Of a stretch of 64,000 nucleotides of DNA, positions 1 through 9,690 are shown one piece after another. Every line of letters starts with the position of its first letter. The first letter of the stretch is position 1. The stretch covers positions 186,001 to 250,000 of the forward strand of contig CAVVWM010000008.1 in the NCBI GenBank assembly GCA_963751955.1. The letters run 5' to 3'. The position numbers were made by a program, and so were the translations under genes. The notes under the pieces are model-generated. The model was not told where the DNA came from and did no database searches. It was given only the letters and a program-made list of their open reading frames with translations. This DNA comes from JABDIY01 sp963751955. GTDB lineage: Bacteria; Actinomycetota; Acidimicrobiia; Acidimicrobiales; SZUA-35.

Positions 1-604
1 TCGGAATACTCACCGGCAACGGGCGCGGATTCAGCGCCGGTATGGACCTCAAAGCGTTCGCTCGGGGCGAAGACATCGGACCGATGATGGAGTTCATCCG
101 AAACGGTTCGAAGAAACCATTGATCGGCGCGATAGAAGGGTTTGCGCTTGCGGGCGGCTTGGAGCTGGCGCTCACCTGCGACCTGCTGGTCGCCAGTGAG
201 GGTGTCAAGCTCGGTATTCCCGAGGTTGGTGTGGGCCTGTTTGCCGCAGCCGGCGGTCTGCTCAGATTGCCCACCAGAGTTGGGCATGGCAGGGCGATGG
301 AGATGGCGCTCACCGCAGAGGCGATCCGGGCTGAAGAGGCATTTTCGCTGGGTTTGGTTGCCCGCCTCTGCCCAAAGGGGGAAGCGGTCGAGACAGCCAT
401 GAAGTTGGCCGAGCGGATCGCCCAGAATGCCCCGCTTGCGGTCGCAGCCTCCAAGCAACTGATCAACCTGAGCCACGGCTTGACCGACGATGAGTTCTAT
501 GAGGCGCAGAAAGAGCATTCCCGAGTGGTCTTCAGCTCCAAAGACGCCCAGGAGGGGCCACGTGCCTTTGCCGAAAGCGCTCACCCAACTGGTCGGGGTC
601 GTAA
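1..604 (+). CDS. Enoyl-CoA hydratase/isomerase (crotonase), 5' partial, 3' frameshift
   Basis: The gene is open at the left edge, reading from base 3. It starts inside the crotonase oxyanion-hole region (GRGFSAGMDLKAF). The second conserved block follows (IEGFALAGGLELALTCDLLVAS), then the C-terminal helices. Crotonases hydrate or isomerise enoyl-CoA thioesters in fatty-acid and related acyl-CoA breakdown. The family normally ends AF-x-EKR-x-P-x-W. Here the open frame runs on to 665 with an unfamiliar tail. Adding one A to the AAA at 574-576 gives AFAEKRSPNWSGS and a TAA at 602-604, so I end the gene there. The exact substrate cannot be told. Confidence 0.85.
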
Positions 605-674
605 TCGCGAACCAGTAAGCGGCTTGAGGCTCGAGGTCCCCAACTCCACGGGGTCCAGATGGTAGAAATTCCAG

Positions 675-2141
675 ATGGCCGGCGATCAAGTCGAAGTGGT
701 TCAGCGCAACGACGCATGGGTCTCGGTGCTCGCCCCCAACGACGATCAGCCGGCTGAGACTGAGGCTGAGGATGAAGATGACGCCGAACCAGCTGGGCAC
801 TCCAACCGGTCTCGGCGCCCCCGGCAGTGGGCCTGGTTTGCGGTTGTTGTCACGCTGCTGTTCGCTGGTGTCGCCGGCATAGTTGTAGGCACAACGTCGA
901 TTCTGGATCGTCATCTCCCTGAACTCGGCGAAGCGCGCGGCGTCGATGGAAATCCGCCAAGGGTTTTCGAGCAAGCCGATCCGCCATCCAATTCGGTTGA
1001 ACGTGTCGTCGGAGATGCGCTCGAACAGCTCAGTTCATGGCCCACGATTCTGATTGCGCCCATCGGTTTGGCGGTATTGCTCGGACTTCTTGTTGGTTGG
1101 CTTCGGTGGCGTTGGGGTCGTAGTTGGGCGGCAGAGCGGCGATCCCAGAAGCTAGAAGGCGAAACGCAGCGCCTTCTTGCCCACGATCTGGAAAGGTCGA
1201 TGCGGCTCGACACGTTGCAGGCGCGCTTCCTCGAGGCCCGAACTGAGATCGCCTACCTCACCGGCGAACTCGATCGAGCCGGATCGGCCGCTCACGCCAA
1301 CCTGGACCTGCAGGAGGCCATCGAGGAAAAGACCCGCGAAGTCGACCGCCTGGCCATCGACCTCGAGGACGCACTGGCCGAGCGTGATCACCTCGAGAAT
1401 CAGGGAGATCGGCTCAAAGCCGACCTCACCCGGTTGGCTGAACAGTCCGCAGAAGCGATCGAGGCCCAAAGCCGACTCGACGCAGCCATCGATCTGGTCG
1501 AGCAACAACGCCGCAAGATCTCCAGCCTGGAAGACCACCTCGATCAGGTCCGACGCCGTGTGGCGGAATTGGCAGGCGAGGCCCGCAGTGCTGCCCAACT
1601 CCGATCGAGATGGGCCCAGGCCGAAGGTGTCATCGTGGAGCTCACTCAGCAGCTGAACGACTCCGGCCGCCAACGGGTCTTCCGGCCGGCAACAGCAGAA
1701 TCGATCGTCGGTGACACCAGTCGCGTCGCCGAGCTCGAAGAACTTCTCAACGATGCAGCCGACGTGATCGAGTCAAGCCAGGAACAGCTTCGTCAGACCC
1801 GTTTCCAGGTTCGCGAACTCGATGCTGCACTGGCTCGGGCCGACGCACGCGACGGCACACGCCAGACCGAGGTCGAACTCCTCACCGAAGAAATCGACCA
1901 GGCCGCGGTCGTAATTGCCCGGCTCCAAGAGCTTCACAAACGTCAACGTCATGCCGAGCTCATGTTCACAGAAATGCGTTCGGCCCTGGATGATGAGCGC
2001 GAACGTTCTGCATCGCTCGAGGGACAGCTACGCGTGGTGAGTGCCCGGGCCCACCGCCTGGAGAGCCACCTCCTCGGTGATCGGATTGTTGACGAACCGG
2101 TACTCGATCTCACTGAGGGTGCTCACCTACCAGTTGCGTGA
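675..2141 (+). CDS. Membrane-anchored coiled-coil protein, function unknown
   Basis: The 488-residue protein has an acidic N-terminal region (about residues 25-40), a basic patch, and two membrane segments near residues 53-73 and 123-143. A very long helical region rich in Glu, Arg, Leu and Ala (about 150-470) shows heptad character throughout. The two segments would place the coiled coil on the same side as the N-terminus, probably the cytoplasm. Such an architecture suits a scaffold or cell-envelope organiser, but I recognise no domain, so that role is inference. It stands alone between a crotonase gene and two small membrane/stress genes. Confidence 0.7.
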   Translation: MAGDQVEVVQRNDAWVSVLAPNDDQPAETEAEDEDDAEPAGHSNRSRRPRQWAWFAVVVTLLFAGVAGIVVGTTSILDRHLPELGEARGVDGNPPRVFEQADPPSNSVERVVGDALEQLSSWPTILIAPIGLAVLLGLLVGWLRWRWGRSWAAERRSQKLEGETQRLLAHDLERSMRLDTLQARFLEARTEIAYLTGELDRAGSAAHANLDLQEAIEEKTREVDRLAIDLEDALAERDHLENQGDRLKADLTRLAEQSAEAIEAQSRLDAAIDLVEQQRRKISSLEDHLDQVRRRVAELAGEARSAAQLRSRWAQAEGVIVELTQQLNDSGRQRVFRPATAESIVGDTSRVAELEELLNDAADVIESSQEQLRQTRFQVRELDAALARADARDGTRQTEVELLTEEIDQAAVVIARLQELHKRQRHAELMFTEMRSALDDERERSASLEGQLRVVSARAHRLESHLLGDRIVDEPVLDLTEGAHLPVA

Positions 2142-2222
2142 GGTCATCGAGGCCCACGAACCGACCGATTTCACAGCCCCAAGAAAGGGCCCCGGCCAGT
2201 GTGAGCCCTACACTGGTCGCTG

Positions 2223-2567
2223 ATGACTACCCCACTCGTGTCGGCGCCGGCAGACACAGAACACGACCAAACGACGTCGGAGAACGCAGAGCAGGTCTTC
2301 TCCCAGAGCATCATCATCTCTGCCACCCGCTGTGTCCTGACCTACGTGGTCTTCCCGTTCGCAGCACCGCTTGCCGGCCTTGCTGATGTCGGTCCGTGGG
2401 TCGGAGTTGTGCTCAGCCTCGTAGCGATCTATTTCAATATCTACAGCATCCGCCGGTTCTGGGCTGCGGATCACCGCTGGAAGAAGCCGATGAGCGCCCT
2501 CAACGTGGGTGTCATCATCTTGGTGTCCATCCTTCTGGTGCTCGACCTCCAGACGATCCTGAGTTGA
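2223..2567 (+). CDS. Small integral membrane protein, unknown
   Basis: This 114-residue protein has a polar N-terminus (residues 1-25) and three likely membrane segments near 28-52, 58-75 and 92-112. Between the last two lies a charged loop (RRFWAADHRWKKPMS). I do not recognise a characterised family. The next gene starts 6 bases after its stop, so the two are probably cotranscribed. Confidence 0.65.
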   Translation: MTTPLVSAPADTEHDQTTSENAEQVFSQSIIISATRCVLTYVVFPFAAPLAGLADVGPWVGVVLSLVAIYFNIYSIRRFWAADHRWKKPMSALNVGVIILVSILLVLDLQTILS

Positions 2568-2572
2568 TCCCG

Positions 2573-3090
2573 ATGTCCTTTCCTCCCGAATCCCCCAGCT
2601 CCCGATCAGCGGACCAACAGGTTGAAGTGGGCCCTCCCACGCTGTTGTCGGAGTACTCCGAGTACGAGGACGCTCAGAAAGCGATCGACACGCTTTCCGA
2701 CGCTGGCTTCCCGGTTGCAGCAACGTCGATCGTGTGGAATCGTCTGCGGCGAGTCGAGCATGTCACCGGAAGGAAGACCGCAGCCACCGCATTCCGCGAC
2801 GGCGCTCTCAGCGGTGCGTGGTTTGGCTCCTTCATAGGTTTGCTTCTGCTGTTTTTGTAGAGCGGCAAGAAGGTGCATCCGGGCTGGCGCTCATCGCCGC
2901 CTACCTCGTGGTAGGTGCGATCGTGGGTGGCACTTGGTCTGCGGTCGGCCATCTCGCCCAGCGCGGGACCCGGGACTTCTCTTCCCGCAACCTCATGGCG
3001 GCGGAGAGTTACCAGGTGTGGGTCGACGCCGATGTGATAGTCAAGGCAGCTGGAATTCTCGGTCTCCCGGTGCCCAACGTCGGAATCTGA
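2573..3090 (+). CDS. General stress protein 17M-like membrane protein (one frameshift)
   Basis: The N-terminal part (LSEYSEYEDAQKAIDTLSDAGF, then the RRVEHVTGR motif and a Gly-rich hydrophobic segment) stops at TAG 2858-2860. The rest of the family pattern continues in the next frame: a second hydrophobic stretch, then GTRDFSSRNLMAAESYQVWVD. One extra T in the T5 run at 2852-2856 joins them into about 172 residues. This is the usual layout of actinobacterial proteins annotated as general stress protein 17M-like: a small alpha/beta domain, two membrane helices and a short beta tail. The biochemical role of the family is not known. Confidence 0.75.
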
Positions 3091-3136
3091 CCAAACCGAC
3101 CTATCCGATTGGCTCACCGGAACTGAGCTCTGATCG

Positions 3137-4006
3137 TTACTGCAATCCTCGAAGGACAAGGTCGCACAAGCTGGTAGTGAATCGGGCGCTGTCCAGATCG
3201 TGGTTCCAACCGTGTCCACAGAACAGCCGATCAAAACGGTGCTGGCTGTTGGCGAATCGTTCGAGTGAGCGCATCTGCTCGTCCCAGGAGTACCAGCAGG
3301 CCCGTTCGAATGCCGTGAGGAGATCCTGTTCTGGACTCCACGCCAACGAGTCGCCCGAGAACAGCAGGTGGCCGTCGACCAGATACAGAACGCTGCCTTT
3401 GGTGTGGCCAGGAACGGGAAAGGCGAGGACCGCTGGCGCGATCTCGACTGGTTCGAGTCCTTCGATGAGGTCGGTGGCGTAGGGCGCTGCGTCTGCGTCA
3501 TCCTCGTGAATCCAAACCCGTGCGTTGTAACGCTCGGCATAACGGTGGGCGTCGGCAACGTCATCGCGGTGGGAGAGCAGGATATGGGCCAGCCCTCCAG
3601 CCTGATCGATCGGGATGAATACATCGCGAGTCCAGCGTGGTGAATCGACCATCAGATTCCCGCCGCCACGGCGAATCAGGTAGGAGTGGGCACCAAAGGA
3701 AGACTTGGCGTTGTGTCCCAATCGGTAGACGTGATCGCCGAGATGTTCGGGGAACACCGGCTGGTCCGGTCGCTTGAGCGTGACGTGCCCAACTGAGCGA
3801 GTTGGACACACCTCGACAGCACGCCATGCCATCTCGATTTCCTCGGGAGTCTCGGGCTGGCGGGCGAAGAGGCTCACACCGTCATTGGCGTTCCTGATAA
3901 TCAGATCAGGAGCCACCTGTCTGGCAGCATCACAATCGAAGCAGTGCTTGTCGACGAACCAGTCGCCGGGCGCACCGCCGGGATGCCGATCCCCAATTCG
4001 AGCCAT
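3137..4006 (-). CDS. Ferredoxin-like domain fused to metallo-beta-lactamase-fold hydrolase
   Basis: From the ATG at 4006 (MARIGDRHPGG) the protein is about 289 residues; the frame is open upstream, but that part is unconvincing. Residues ~20-75 look like a short ferredoxin domain (CFDCDAARQVAPD, later VCPTRSVGHV) with three visible cysteines. Residues ~95-289 are a metallo-beta-lactamase fold, with LSHRDDVADAHRY in place of the classical HxHxDH, PVPGHTKGS, FSGDSLAW and FCGHGWNHD. Ferredoxin-MBL fusions with this degenerate motif occur in actinobacteria and cyanobacteria; the substrate is unknown. The gene is divergent from the crotonase at 4079, with a gap of about 70 bases. Confidence 0.75.
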   Translation of the reverse strand: MARIGDRHPGGAPGDWFVDKHCFDCDAARQVAPDLIIRNANDGVSLFARQPETPEEIEMAWRAVEVCPTRSVGHVTLKRPDQPVFPEHLGDHVYRLGHNAKSSFGAHSYLIRRGGGNLMVDSPRWTRDVFIPIDQAGGLAHILLSHRDDVADAHRYAERYNARVWIHEDDADAAPYATDLIEGLEPVEIAPAVLAFPVPGHTKGSVLYLVDGHLLFSGDSLAWSPEQDLLTAFERACWYSWDEQMRSLERFANSQHRFDRLFCGHGWNHDLDSARFTTSLCDLVLRGLQ

Positions 4007-4078
4007 GGCCACAGCGTAGGGCTGTTGGCTGAGATCTCGGGGCAGGTACAGGGGGTGGCACCAGGTACCTTTGCCAAC

Positions 4079-4873
4079 GTGATCGACTACAACGCTGCGT
4101 ACCCGGGCCTTCACTTCGAACTGAAGGACCACGGCGTGCTGTGGATGACCATCAACCGACCTGAGCGTATGAATGCCACCGACGCCGAGCTACACCGTGG
4201 ACTCAGTCGGGTGTGGCTCGACATCGACGAAGACCCCGATGTTCGAGTCGTCGTTGTCACCGGCGCGGGCGATGCCTTCAGCGCCGGTGGTGACCTCGAG
4301 TGGATCTCAGGCATGGCAGGCGACTACGAGAAGATCCGCGGCGTTCTCAAAGAGGCCGGCGACATCGTGTACCGGATGATGCAGTGCGAGAAAATTATCA
4401 TTTCGGCGATCAACGGTGTTGCCGTGGGGGCCGGACTTGCTGTGGCCCTCATGGCGGATATCTCGTTGATGGCCAACGAAGCTCGATTCACCGACGGGCA
4501 CCTTCGACTCGGCGTTGCGGCGGGGGATCATGCTGCTATCTGCTGGCCGTTGCTGTGCGGTATGGCCAAGGCCAAGTACTACCTGATCACTTCGGACTTC
4601 ATCGACGGGGAAACTGCTGATCGGATCGGGCTGGTGTCCAAAGCGGTACCCGCCGCAGACCTGGTGGCCGAGGCCGAGCGCGTTGCCAACAAGATCGCAC
4701 GAGGACCCCAGGACGCAGCGCGGTTCACCAAACGGTCGCTCAACCTCTGGATGACTCAAACCGCACCGGCCTTTGACGCCTCTCTGGCACTGGAGATGTT
4801 GAGCTTTCTGGGACCCGACGCCGCCGAAGGCGTGAGGGCTCTCCAGGAGAAGCGCCGCCCGGAGTTCTCATGA
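4079..4873 (+). CDS. Enoyl-CoA hydratase/isomerase family protein
   Basis: The core shows VLWMTINRPERMNAT, an oxyanion-hole block (GDAFSAGGDLEW) and AINGVAVGAGLAVALMADISLMA. Its tail, ALQEKRRPEFS, is typical of crotonases. A GTG at 4079 (VIDYNAAYPGLHFEL) matches the usual N-terminus; the open frame reaches back to 3944 but overlaps the divergent gene. The enzyme acts on an acyl-CoA whose identity is not evident. Its stop overlaps the start of the next crotonase (ATGA at 4870-4873), so the two are translationally coupled and probably act in one pathway. Confidence 0.85.
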   Translation: MIDYNAAYPGLHFELKDHGVLWMTINRPERMNATDAELHRGLSRVWLDIDEDPDVRVVVVTGAGDAFSAGGDLEWISGMAGDYEKIRGVLKEAGDIVYRMMQCEKIIISAINGVAVGAGLAVALMADISLMANEARFTDGHLRLGVAAGDHAAICWPLLCGMAKAKYYLITSDFIDGETADRIGLVSKAVPAADLVAEAERVANKIARGPQDAARFTKRSLNLWMTQTAPAFDASLALEMLSFLGPDAAEGVRALQEKRRPEFS

Positions 4874-5655
4874 CCGCACTCACAAGGCTGGAACGTGCCG
4901 GAGGGATCGCGACGATCACGTTCTCGCAGCCCGGACGCAAGAACGCGATGACGTTGACCATGTGGTCCCAGCTGCGCATGATCTGCGAGGACATCGCTGC
5001 TCATGACCTCGCCGAGGACGGCGATCGAGTGGTTGTGCTCACCGGCGACGGCGACTCGTTCGTGGCCGGTGCCGATATCAGTCAGTTTCAGCAGGCCCGC
5101 GCCACACCGGGGGATCAGGAAAGCTACAACGCCACAGTCAACGGTGCCTACGCCGACATTGTGGCGTTGTCTCAACCATCGATCGCCAAGGTCAGAGGCG
5201 CCTGCGTGGGAGGTGGGACCGCGATTGCGGTCAGCGCCGACATTCGGGTAGCAGCCGAAACCGCTCGATTCGGGGTTCCTCCCGCTCGTTTGGGGATCGG
5301 CTACCCATTGGATGGTGTGGCGGCGCTGGTTCGATTGATCGGCCCGGCCTGGGCCCGACAGTTGCTCTACACCGGTGATCTGATCGATGCGCACACTGCG
5401 CTGCATATCGGGCTGGTCAATGAAGTTGTTGCCACCGATGAACTTGACGACCGAGTTGCCGACTTGGCTGCGACGATTGCAGCGAGAGCGCCGCTGAGCC
5501 AGCGAGCCGCCAATCTGGCCATTGAGGCGTTCTATGATGAGGACAAGATCGAAGAGGCCGAAAAGGCCGTCGAGCGGTGCTCCCACAGCAACGATTACGT
5601 CGAGGGGGTTGCAGCGTTTCTGGAGAAGCGCCCGGCCCGCTTCACCGGTCGCTAA
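4870..5655 (+). CDS. Enoyl-CoA hydratase/isomerase family protein
   Basis: This 261-residue crotonase overlaps the preceding one by four bases. It shows ITFSQPGRKNAM, the oxyanion-hole block GDSFVAGADISQF, and VRGACVGGGTAIAVSADIRVA, with a standard tail (AAFLEKRPARFTGR). The two tandem paralogues differ strongly, so they are probably successive or alternative enzymes rather than a recent duplication. It is convergent with the ABC transporter gene; the 72 bases between the stops hold no gene. Confidence 0.88.
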   Translation: MTALTRLERAGGIATITFSQPGRKNAMTLTMWSQLRMICEDIAAHDLAEDGDRVVVLTGDGDSFVAGADISQFQQARATPGDQESYNATVNGAYADIVALSQPSIAKVRGACVGGGTAIAVSADIRVAAETARFGVPPARLGIGYPLDGVAALVRLIGPAWARQLLYTGDLIDAHTALHIGLVNEVVATDELDDRVADLAATIAARAPLSQRAANLAIEAFYDEDKIEEAEKAVERCSHSNDYVEGVAAFLEKRPARFTGR

Positions 5656-5727
5656 CGCGGCGCGATTTGCTGCGGCGGTGAATCTCCAGCCCGGCGATCG
5701 GGACCGACTGCGTCGGCGGACACACGA

Positions 5728-7518
5728 TCATGAGTACGACTCCGCCTGGATGTTGTACAACTCGGCATAGGTTCCGCCGGCGTTGACCAGATCTTCATGA
5801 GAGCCGTACTCCACAAGCCGGGAACCGTCGAGTACAACGATGAGGTCCGCCATCCGGACCGTCGAGAATCGGTGGGACACCAAGATGGTGATCCGGCCAG
5901 CTTCCTGACCCTTCCGAGCTGTGCCGGCATAACGTTCGAACAGGGCATGTTCGGTTTCTGCGTCAAGAGCTGAGGTCGGTTCGTCCAAGATCAGGACAAG
6001 CGGTTCGTCCCGCATGAAGCCTCGTGCCAGGGCCAGCTTCTGCCACTGCCCGTGGGAAACCTCCACCCCTTCGTCCCATGTGGGGCCTAGTTGAGTGTCC
6101 AAGCCGCGTGCCAGCTGGTCGATGACGTCGCCGGCGCCGGCCTGGTCAATCGCACCGACAACCGCCGGCCGGTCATCAAGCCGTGATGAGTCCCCGAGCC
6201 CGACCGAAGTCTGGACCAGGAACTCGAACCGGAAGAAGTCTTGGAACGCCCCCGCCAACCGTTCCCGCCAGTCGGCGGCAGGAAAACGTTGCAGATCTAT
6301 GCCGTCGACAGTGATCCTGCCCGACCCCGGCTTGTACATACGGGCCAGCAGCTTTACCAGCGTGGTCTTGCCAGCCCCGTTCTCGCCGACGATGGCCACC
6401 ACCTTGCCGGCCGGCAATTCGAGGGACAGGTCCTCGAGCACCAGTCGTTCGGTCCCGGGATAGGCAAAGGAGATGCCCTCGAATCGAATCCCCTGTTCGA
6501 GCCGAGGCGGGACCTCGGCGTCTGCTGCTTCGTCGGCAGCCTCGGCCAGAAGCTCTAGCCAGCCAAGCTTGCGGGAGGAATCGAGCCATATTCCTCGCAG
6601 GTAGCCCAGTTCGCCGACCGCAGCACCGATGTAGCCGCTCAGCCGAACCCCGGCCGCCAGCACAAGCACAACCGCCCCGGCGGAGACATCGTCGCCGGTG
6701 GCCACGAACACGATCGCTGCCACGTAGGCCAGAGCGAAGATGGCCCAGGCCCCGGAACTCCACAGGGCGGTGACGTATTGGGCATGAGACGTGGGTCCAT
6801 ACCACTGCTGCCAGCTCTGGGACCGCCGTTTCACCAGGCTTGGCCCGAGCCGCTGTAGCCGGACCTCTTTGCCGGGGGCGGCGGTTGTCCCGATCAGGAA
6901 TAGATGACGGGCCAGCCGGTTGTGGGCTGCCACCTCTTCTTCGGTCTTTCGTTCGACGCCTGGACGCCAGGCTGCGGTGGCGATCATGGGCAGGCCGAAC
7001 AATCCGAGCAACAATAGGACCGGGTGGATGGTGCCGAGCAGGATCAACGTCACTCCGAGCCGAACGATCCAACCGATCATGGAGAACAGCGACATGAACA
7101 GATGATCGAGAGCGAACACTTGGTCCCGCAGTACTGCCAGGCGGTCCAGGTACTCCGGCCGTTCGTGGTGTTCGATGGTGCCGATCTTGGCTTGAAGCGA
7201 TGCAACGTGGGTTTCAAGAGCGATGCCGATCCGGTCCCGGAACCGCCGGTCCACCCGCTCCAGGATCACGCCGAGGATCCACATGAGGACTGCGGACGCA
7301 CCAACACCAAACCCAGCCCAGTAGATCTTGGAGCGGTTGCCTTCCAGCACCCCGTCGGTCAGGAGCGCCAACCACAGTGCGATCAAAGCATCGGGTAGGG
7401 CGGTGACCACGGTCATCAGCAAGGACAGGGCCAACAACTTCGGCTCGGCCCGAAAGCCGATCCGGAAGGTCCGCCACAGCGACGGCAGCGTCGGCGGCAG
7501 GTCAGTTGAGGCTGTCAT
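5728..7518 (-). CDS. ABC transporter, fused permease/ATPase half (degenerate signature)
   Basis: The 596-residue half-transporter has an N-terminal six-helix membrane domain (about 25-315) and a C-terminal ATPase. Walker A is GENGAGKTT (about 378-386) and Walker B is LVLILDEPTSALD (about 507-519). The signature is VSHGQ (487-491) instead of LSGGQ. Its start lies inside the end of the upstream gene (17-base overlap), so the two are translationally coupled and should form a heterodimer. A weakened signature in one half is what heterodimeric exporters with one degenerate ATP site show. The cargo is unknown. Confidence 0.85.
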   Translation of the reverse strand: MTASTDLPPTLPSLWRTFRIGFRAEPKLLALSLLMTVVTALPDALIALWLALLTDGVLEGNRSKIYWAGFGVGASAVLMWILGVILERVDRRFRDRIGIALETHVASLQAKIGTIEHHERPEYLDRLAVLRDQVFALDHLFMSLFSMIGWIVRLGVTLILLGTIHPVLLLLGLFGLPMIATAAWRPGVERKTEEEVAAHNRLARHLFLIGTTAAPGKEVRLQRLGPSLVKRRSQSWQQWYGPTSHAQYVTALWSSGAWAIFALAYVAAIVFVATGDDVSAGAVVLVLAAGVRLSGYIGAAVGELGYLRGIWLDSSRKLGWLELLAEAADEAADAEVPPRLEQGIRFEGISFAYPGTERLVLEDLSLELPAGKVVAIVGENGAGKTTLVKLLARMYKPGSGRITVDGIDLQRFPAADWRERLAGAFQDFFRFEFLVQTSVGLGDSSRLDDRPAVVGAIDQAGAGDVIDQLARGLDTQLGPTWDEGVEVSHGQWQKLALARGFMRDEPLVLILDEPTSALDAETEHALFERYAGTARKGQEAGRITILVSHRFSTVRMADLIVVLDGSRLVEYGSHEDLVNAGGTYAELYNIQAESYS

Positions 7519-9406
7519 AGGTCAACACCTCCCCATCGAGGCCGATCTCCAGGCTGTCGCCATCACCGAGGTCGCCGCTCGACTCAATGAAACGGGACGC
7601 CTGGAGGTCATACATTGTTCGATAGCGACGGCCGAGGGCGACGAGCTCGTCGTGAGAGCCCAACTCGATGACCCGGCCGCCCTCTACAACTGCAATTCGA
7701 TCGGCGAGCCGCACGGTAGAGAAGCGATGGGAAACCAAGATGGTCGTGCATTCGCTTGTCGCTTCGAGAAGTCGAGAGAAGATCTCGGCTTCACCCCTCA
7801 CGTCGAGCTGGGCCGTTGGTTCGTCGAGGAGCACAAGACCAGCACCCTGCTTCACGCCACAGATGGCGCGAGCCAGCGCCACCCGTTGCCACTGCCCGCC
7901 CGAAAGCTCCGTGCCACCGTCATAACCCCTGGCCAGCGGCGTGTCCAGCTCGGCCAAACCGGTTGCGCCCGCTGCCTCAAGCGCCTCGAGGATCAGCTCG
8001 TCCGGCGCACCGAGGGGGGCGACATTCTCGCGCAGTGGAAGTTCGTAGCGCACGAAGTCTTGGAAGACAGCGGTGACCCTGGACCGCCAAGCGTCGACGT
8101 CAAGGGACCGAAGGTCATGGCCGTCGATCTGGATCGACCCATGCTGGGGGTCATAAAAACGGCAGAGCAGTTTGGCGAGAGTGGTCTTGCCTGCACCGTT
8201 TTGTCCGACGATTGCCAGTGACTCGCCAGCGTGGATCCTGAGGTTCAGCCCGGAAAGTACCGGGGCAGAGGCTGATGGATATGTGAACTCAAGGTCGGTG
8301 AAGTCGATCTGGTGCGCACATCGAGACGGTTCATTGGAAACCTCTGCGTCAACCCCCGCCTCGGCTGTTGACAGGGTTTGGTACTCGGCAAGGGTTTTGG
8401 CCAGCCGTTCAACGGCGGCTGCAGGGGCCGATGCGGCGTCCAACGCCCAGTTCAGCCCGCCAAAGGCTATGGAGGAGACCGTTATTGCTGCGATCAAGTA
8501 GGTGATGGACTCACCGGCCGATATTCCTTGGTCAGCAGTGGCCACTGCCAGCCGCCAGAACACCAGACCATTGGCTGCGGCCACGGCCACCAGGCTCGCC
8601 CCAACCGACCGTTCCCGAAGTCTGGTCGCCTCCCACTGCAGGTCATAGAGATGTCGACGGCGTTGGGCGAACCGGTCGACCACCCAATCGGCCAATCCGA
8701 ACAGCCGAAGCTCCTTGGCTGCGGGAGCATCTACGGCCAGGCGGTAGGCATAGTCAGCGTGGCGCTGAGCGTCTCGAACCTCACCGGTATTTCGATCCTT
8801 CCATACCCCGCTCTCCTTCAGTAGCCAGTGGGTGGCCCCCCACCCGGCAACCAGGATCAGCGGCTCCCACCACCCGAACCCGAACAGCACGATCGCGGCC
8901 GATACTCCCGAGATCAACGGCCGCAGACCGCCGGCGATGAAATTCATCGAGACGAACAGTGGCGGCGCCATGATGCCAAGGTCGAAATCTCGGGCCATTG
9001 ACATCTCGGTCGAGAGGTCCGGGTCTTCCAGATGGGAGAGACCTGGTGGTCCGATTGTGGCGCGGATCAAGCAATCGTTCATCCAGTCCGCGGCCCGACG
9101 GCCGAGGTTCTGGCCGATTGCCACGTGGAGGGGATTTGTGACCTGCATGGCGGTGAATACCACGGCGACGGCAAGCAGCGGACCGGTGAGGGAGCTGTTG
9201 TTGTCGATGGCATCGATCACCGCTCCGGTGATCAGGGCAAACACCGCTGGGAGCACTCCTCCCAGCAGTAAAAGCCCCCACCACGCGACACTCAAGCGCG
9301 GCGCTGCTCGATGAAGCGTTTTGAAGAACACAACCTGGGGGTGCTCAGCCAGCCCCGCTTTGTGCTCGGGCTTGTGGTCTAGGTTCGGTTGTTTCTGCTC
9401 GGCCAT
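7502..9406 (-). CDS. ABC transporter, fused permease/ATPase half (canonical signature)
   Basis: The ATG at 9406 is chosen because a Shine-Dalgarno-like GAGGGGA lies about 5 bases upstream; a TTG five codons earlier is less likely. The protein is about 634 residues: a membrane domain to about residue 330, then an ATPase with GQNGAGKTT, a canonical LSGGQ and LVLLDEPTAQLD. It is the first gene of the two-gene exporter unit, and its partner supplies the degenerate site. Type IV exporters of this kind move lipids, peptides or drugs. Nothing in the neighbourhood identifies the substrate. Confidence 0.85.
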   Translation of the reverse strand: MAEQKQPNLDHKPEHKAGLAEHPQVVFFKTLHRAAPRLSVAWWGLLLLGGVLPAVFALITGAVIDAIDNNSSLTGPLLAVAVVFTAMQVTNPLHVAIGQNLGRRAADWMNDCLIRATIGPPGLSHLEDPDLSTEMSMARDFDLGIMAPPLFVSMNFIAGGLRPLISGVSAAIVLFGFGWWEPLILVAGWGATHWLLKESGVWKDRNTGEVRDAQRHADYAYRLAVDAPAAKELRLFGLADWVVDRFAQRRRHLYDLQWEATRLRERSVGASLVAVAAANGLVFWRLAVATADQGISAGESITYLIAAITVSSIAFGGLNWALDAASAPAAAVERLAKTLAEYQTLSTAEAGVDAEVSNEPSRCAHQIDFTDLEFTYPSASAPVLSGLNLRIHAGESLAIVGQNGAGKTTLAKLLCRFYDPQHGSIQIDGHDLRSLDVDAWRSRVTAVFQDFVRYELPLRENVAPLGAPDELILEALEAAGATGLAELDTPLARGYDGGTELSGGQWQRVALARAICGVKQGAGLVLLDEPTAQLDVRGEAEIFSRLLEATSECTTILVSHRFSTVRLADRIAVVEGGRVIELGSHDELVALGRRYRTMYDLQASRFIESSGDLGDGDSLEIGLDGEVLTYDSLN

Positions 9407-9690
9407 CGTTCCCCTCGGCAAACCGCGCGCTGGCGCCGCACACCGGTCATTATCGCCGCCGCGGGCGCTGGTGTCGTTCTCCAGACGTCACTTGCCGGTC
9501 CGCCAGACCCAACGTCGGTCCTATCCTCGCCAGCTGTGGAACTTCGCTAGCTAGCGGCTATTTGCCGGCGAAGGGGTGGTTGGTGCGGAACTCGGCTCCG
9601 AATGCAACATAGAAAACGGTTTCAACTGAACATAAGGAGCGGTTGGTTCACCGCGATCAGTGACCTTAGAGGTGAGAAGAAGCTGAGCAG
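9407..9690. other. Intergenic gap with a 12-bp palindrome
   Basis: No gene is supported between the exporter start and the end of ilvE. The stretch contains the perfect palindrome CGCTAGCTAGCG at 9545-9556. It is followed at once by a weak CGGC-TATTT-GCCG hairpin that could help end ilvE transcription. The region must also hold the exporter promoter (minus strand), but I could not pick one with confidence. Confidence 0.4.

Noticed and set aside
9566..9640. A minus-strand fragment reading VFYVAFGAEFRTNHPFAGK before a stop
   Set aside because: It is only about 30 codons with no start and a stop just upstream. It could be a gene remnant, but the evidence is too thin.
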